Source: Verrucomicrobiales bacterium
GTDB lineage: Bacteria > Verrucomicrobiota > Verrucomicrobiia > Verrucomicrobiales > DEV007
DNA length: 7,393 nt
Assembly (NCBI GenBank): GCA_023253615.1
Contig: JALRFZ010000657.1
Span: 1-7,393, forward strand
Direction of reading: 5' to 3'
Notes under the pieces: generated by a model
Database searches by the model: none
What the model saw: only the letters and a program-made list of their open reading frames with translations
What the model was told of the DNA's origin: nothing
Program-made: the position numbers and the translations under genes
Shown: positions 4,414 through 7,393 of the stretch, in pieces
Layout: each line of letters begins with the position of its first letter
Position numbering within the stretch: position 1 is the first letter of the stretch

Positions 4414-7393
4414 ATGCATCGCCAAATCCCCCTCATTCTCGGTCTCCTCGCCCTCATCGCTCCGGCCCGGGCGCAGGAATCCCTTTTCAACGGCAAGGAC
4501 CTCACCGGTTGGAAAGGCCTCCCGCAATTCTGGTCGGTGAAAGACGGCGTCATCGTCGGCGAGACCACCGCGGAGAATCCGACGAAGGGGAACACCTTCC
4601 TGATCTGGCAGGGCGGCGAGGTCGCCGACTTCGAGATCACCGCGGAGGTGCGCTTCAAGGGGAACAACTCGGGCCTGCAATACCGCAGCGAGATCGTCGA
4701 TGAGGCGAATTTCGTCCTGAAGGGCTACCAGGCCGACCTGCATCCCGCGCAGAACTATTTCGGCATGCTCTACGGCGAGAAGCTCGGCAAGCGCGGCATC
4801 ATCGCCCAGCGCGGGCAGCGCGTCGAGATCGGCCCTGACGGAAACACCAAAGTCGTCGGCGAGGTCGGCGACAAGACCGAGCTGAAGGACTGGGAGTGGA
4901 ACACCCTCCGGGTCATCGCCGTCGGCAACCGTCTCCTCCACCAGATCAACGATGTCACCACCGTCGACATCACCGACAGCCATCCCGAGGCCCTGGCCTC
5001 CGGGGCCATCGGTCTGCAACTCCACGCCGGACCGCCCATGCGGGTCGAATACAAGAACATCCAGTTCCGCAAACTGAGCGACAGCGAAGGCCAGGGCGTC
5101 CTCAAGCAAGCGATCGAGACGAGCGCGAAGAAGGAGAACCCCGCCGCCAAGCCGGCTGCCCAAGCCAAGCCCGTCGCCGCGGCCGCTCCCGCACCCCGCA
5201 TCGCTTATCAATGGATCACGGCCCAACCGCTCTCGACCTGGATCTGGCGGGCCGACGCCGTGAACGACGACTGGATCTACCTGCGCAAAACCTTCGACAT
5301 CGCCGGCGAAGTCAAATCGGCGAAACTCTACGCCACCTGCGACAACGAGCTCGAGCTCTGGATCAACGGCGAGAACGCCGGACGCGCCCCAGACTGGGGA
5401 TCGCCCATCCTGAATCCCGCCGCGACGAAACTGCTCAAAAGCGGCAAAAACGTGATCGCCGCGAAGGCCCGCAACCGGGGAGGTGCCGCCGCCTTCACCC
5501 TGAAGCTCGAGTATGAAACGACTGACGGAAAAAAGGCGACGGTGATCAGCGAGCCCGATTGGAAACTCTCTCTCGCCGAAGCCGATGGATGGAAGACGGC
5601 CGCCTTCGATGACGCCGGCTGGAACGGCAAACTCAAGGCCCACGGCAAGTTCGGCGTCGGTCCCTGGGGCATCGCCGGGATCGATGGACCGGGCGGCGGA
5701 GGTGGTGGCGGCAGTTCTCCACTGGAGCCCTCGGACATCACCGTGGTCGATGGTTTCAAGGTCGAACTGCTTTACACCGTACCGAAGGAAGAAGAGGGTT
5801 CGTGGGTGGCGCTGACCACCGATGACAAGGGCCGCTTGCTCGCGAGCGATCAGGGCGACAAGGGACTTTACCGCATCGACGTCTCCGGTGCCGAAGCGAA
5901 GGTCGAGAAGATGCCCGTCGATGTTTCCGCCGGACAAGGGATGGTCTGGGCTTTCGACGCCCTCTGGTTCCATCGCAACGGCGGCAAGCTCCACCGCGTG
6001 ACCGACAGCGACGGCGACGGAAAGCTCGACAAGGCCGAGGAGATCCCCAGTGCCACCGGCGGCGGCGAACACGGAAACCACGCCGTGATCGTCACCGAGG
6101 ATGGCTCGCAGCTCTACGTGAACTCGGGCAACCACACCGATCTGCCTCCCGCCGAAGTGATCTCGGGATCGCGCGTGAAGGGATGGCAGGAGGATCTCCT
6201 GCTCCCCCGCATGTGGGACGCGCGCGGCCATGCCCGCGGTCGCCTCGCCCCCGGCGGCTGGGTGACCCGCTTCGACCCGGAGACCCGGAAACAGGAAATC
6301 TTTTCCATCGGCTTCCGCAACCAGTACGACCTCGCCCTCAACCGGAACGGTGATCTCTTCACCTACGACGCCGACATGGAGTGGGACATGGGCACTCCCT
6401 GGTACCGCCCCACCCGCATCAACCACGTCGTGAGCGGATCGGACTACGGATGGCGCAGCGGCTCGGGCAAATGGCCCTCCTACTACGAAGACAGCCTGCC
6501 CCCCGTCGTCGATATCGGTCCGGGATCGCCCACCGGTGTCGCTTCGGGGCTCGGCGCCAGGTTCCCCGCTGAATACCAGGACGCGATTTACGCGCTCGAC
6601 TGGACCTTCGGCACGATCTACGCGATCCATCTTCAGGCCGAGGGTGCCGGCTACACCGGCAAAGCCGAGCCCTTCGTCTTCGGTGCTCCCCTCCCCGTCA
6701 CCGACGCCATCGTTGGCAAGGATGGAGCGATGTATTTCACCATCGGCGGACGCAACACCCAGAGCGCGCTGTATCGGGTGACCTACACGAAACCGATCGG
6801 CAAAGAAGAGGCCGTCGCCGAGCCGAAAGAGATCACCGAAGCCCGCGCCCTGCGCCGCAATCTTGAGACCTTCCATGGCAAGGAGAACGCCGCCGCGATC
6901 GAAAAGGCCTGGCCCCATCTCGCGAGCCCCGATCGCTTCCTCCGCCACGCCGCCCGCGTCGCGATCGAGTCGCAGCCCGTCGCGCAATGGGCCGACAAGG
7001 TCCTCACCGCGACCGATCCTCAGACCCGCATCACCGGAGCCGTCGCCCTCGCCCGCCAAGGCGATGCCCCGACCCACGGAGCGAAACTCACCGCCGCCCT
7101 TCTCGAGATGGATGCGGCGAGCCTGACCGAACCCCAGCTCCTCGGGTATCTGCGCGCCTGGCAGCTCAATCTCATCCGTCTCGGCAAACCCACGGGAGCG
7201 GACCGGGAAAAAGTCGTCGCCAAACTCGACGCCCTGCTCCCCGCGAAATCGGCCGACGCGAATGTGGAATTGGTGAATCTGTTGGTCGCCCTCGAGGCAC
7301 CCTCGGTGATCGAGAAGGCCCTGACCTTGATCGAAAACCCGGGTGCTCCCGAGATCCCCGACTGGGCCGAACTCGTCACCCGCAACCAGGGCT
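4414..7393 (+). CDS. Secreted multidomain protein: DUF1080 + beta-sandwich + PVC-type propeller + HEAT repeats (3' end outside window)
   Basis: The frame from ATG 4414 has no stop through 7393: 993 full codons, truncated by the window. Residues 1-20 are a signal peptide (cut after PARA). Residues 22-222 are a DUF1080 domain, opening with the hallmark ESLFNGKDLTGW and carrying NNSGLQYRSE (84-93), GYQADLH (104-110) and AIGLQLHAGPP (198-208). Pfam calls this family 3-keto-disaccharide hydrolase. About 225-265 is a Lys/Ala/Pro linker. About 266-418 is a galactose-binding-like beta-sandwich (TWIWRADAVNDDWIYLRKTF, LWINGE, DDAGWNG). A seven-glycine linker (427-433) follows. About 444-796 is the beta-propeller of PVC 'membrane-bound dehydrogenase' proteins, with GGEHGNHAV (550-558), GFRNQYDLALN (633-643), TYDADMEWDMG (650-660) and GPGSPTGVASGLG (702-714). 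D531-D533-D535-D539-E542 form an EF-hand-like calcium loop. From about 810 HEAT-like helices begin (SPDRFLRHAARVAIE). Members of this family usually end in a CxxCH cytochrome domain, expected downstream. Likely a periplasmic or surface sugar-processing redox protein; substrate unknown. Confidence 0.93.
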   Translation, partial: MHRQIPLILGLLALIAPARAQESLFNGKDLTGWKGLPQFWSVKDGVIVGETTAENPTKGNTFLIWQGGEVADFEITAEVRFKGNNSGLQYRSEIVDEANFVLKGYQADLHPAQNYFGMLYGEKLGKRGIIAQRGQRVEIGPDGNTKVVGEVGDKTELKDWEWNTLRVIAVGNRLLHQINDVTTVDITDSHPEALASGAIGLQLHAGPPMRVEYKNIQFRKLSDSEGQGVLKQAIETSAKKENPAAKPAAQAKPVAAAAPAPRIAYQWITAQPLSTWIWRADAVNDDWIYLRKTFDIAGEVKSAKLYATCDNELELWINGENAGRAPDWGSPILNPAATKLLKSGKNVIAAKARNRGGAAAFTLKLEYETTDGKKATVISEPDWKLSLAEADGWKTAAFDDAGWNGKLKAHGKFGVGPWGIAGIDGPGGGGGGGSSPLEPSDITVVDGFKVELLYTVPKEEEGSWVALTTDDKGRLLASDQGDKGLYRIDVSGAEAKVEKMPVDVSAGQGMVWAFDALWFHRNGGKLHRVTDSDGDGKLDKAEEIPSATGGGEHGNHAVIVTEDGSQLYVNSGNHTDLPPAEVISGSRVKGWQEDLLLPRMWDARGHARGRLAPGGWVTRFDPETRKQEIFSIGFRNQYDLALNRNGDLFTYDADMEWDMGTPWYRPTRINHVVSGSDYGWRSGSGKWPSYYEDSLPPVVDIGPGSPTGVASGLGARFPAEYQDAIYALDWTFGTIYAIHLQAEGAGYTGKAEPFVFGAPLPVTDAIVGKDGAMYFTIGGRNTQSALYRVTYTKPIGKEEAVAEPKEITEARALRRNLETFHGKENAAAIEKAWPHLASPDRFLRHAARVAIESQPVAQWADKVLTATDPQTRITGAVALARQGDAPTHGAKLTAALLEMDAASLTEPQLLGYLRAWQLNLIRLGKPTGADREKVVAKLDALLPAKSADANVELVNLLVALEAPSVIEKALTLIENPGAPEIPDWAELVTRNQG

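Noticed and set aside
5692..5712. Seven-glycine run as a possible sequencing or frameshift artefact
   Set aside because: The codons vary (ggc, gga, ggt), the frame is open with domain-like sequence on both sides, and flexible Gly linkers between domains are normal.
4234..7077. A 947-codon open frame on the minus strand
   Set aside because: It is antisense to the fusion-protein gene, whose + frame has a signal peptide and several recognisable domain motifs. The minus translation is Gly/Asp/Val-rich with no recognisable motif. It is a shadow produced by GC-rich codon use, and is conspicuous only because the true gene has no stop inside the window.

Overview
This window reads as a GC-rich chromosomal segment from the Planctomycetota-Verrucomicrobiota (PVC) group, most likely Verrucomicrobiota. 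The reasons are an iduronate-2-sulfatase-like secreted sulfatase, a very large secreted protein joining a DUF1080 domain to the beta-propeller/HEAT module of 'PVC-type' heme-binding proteins, strong G/C preference at third codon positions, and starts that mostly lack a Shine-Dalgarno sequence. The phylum is inferred from these families; no marker gene is present.

Layout. Position 2-247 (+) is the 3' end of a gene whose product ends like an outer-membrane beta-barrel. Convergent to it, 18 bases away, is 266-763 (-), a complete cysteine-based protein tyrosine/dual-specificity phosphatase. A 143-base divergent region (764-906) follows, with a plausible promoter at 858-887 reading rightward. Next are three genes on the + strand. 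907-2793 encodes a one-pass membrane protein with a Pro/Ala-rich stalk and a degenerate von Willebrand A-like domain. 2856-4316 encodes the sulfatase. From 4414 past the right edge (7393) runs an unfinished multidomain protein of at least 993 residues.

How they may work together. The sulfatase and the fusion protein are both exported and adjacent in the same direction. They fit a periplasmic or surface carbohydrate-processing role: sulfate removal, then sugar binding, oxidation and/or 3-keto-glycoside hydrolysis. The fusion protein puts a DUF1080 domain (Pfam: 3-keto-disaccharide hydrolase family), a galactose-binding-like beta-sandwich, a propeller of the PVC 'membrane-bound dehydrogenase' type and HEAT repeats in one chain. 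A C-terminal cytochrome c (CxxCH) domain is expected beyond the window. The phosphatase, the VWA-like protein and the barrel protein show no sequence-level link to that role.

No RNA genes, insertion sequences, CRISPR arrays or attachment sites were seen. There is no gene-free stretch longer than 143 bases. The largest gene has no stop inside the window, and a long antisense open frame covers most of it; that antisense frame is judged to be a shadow.
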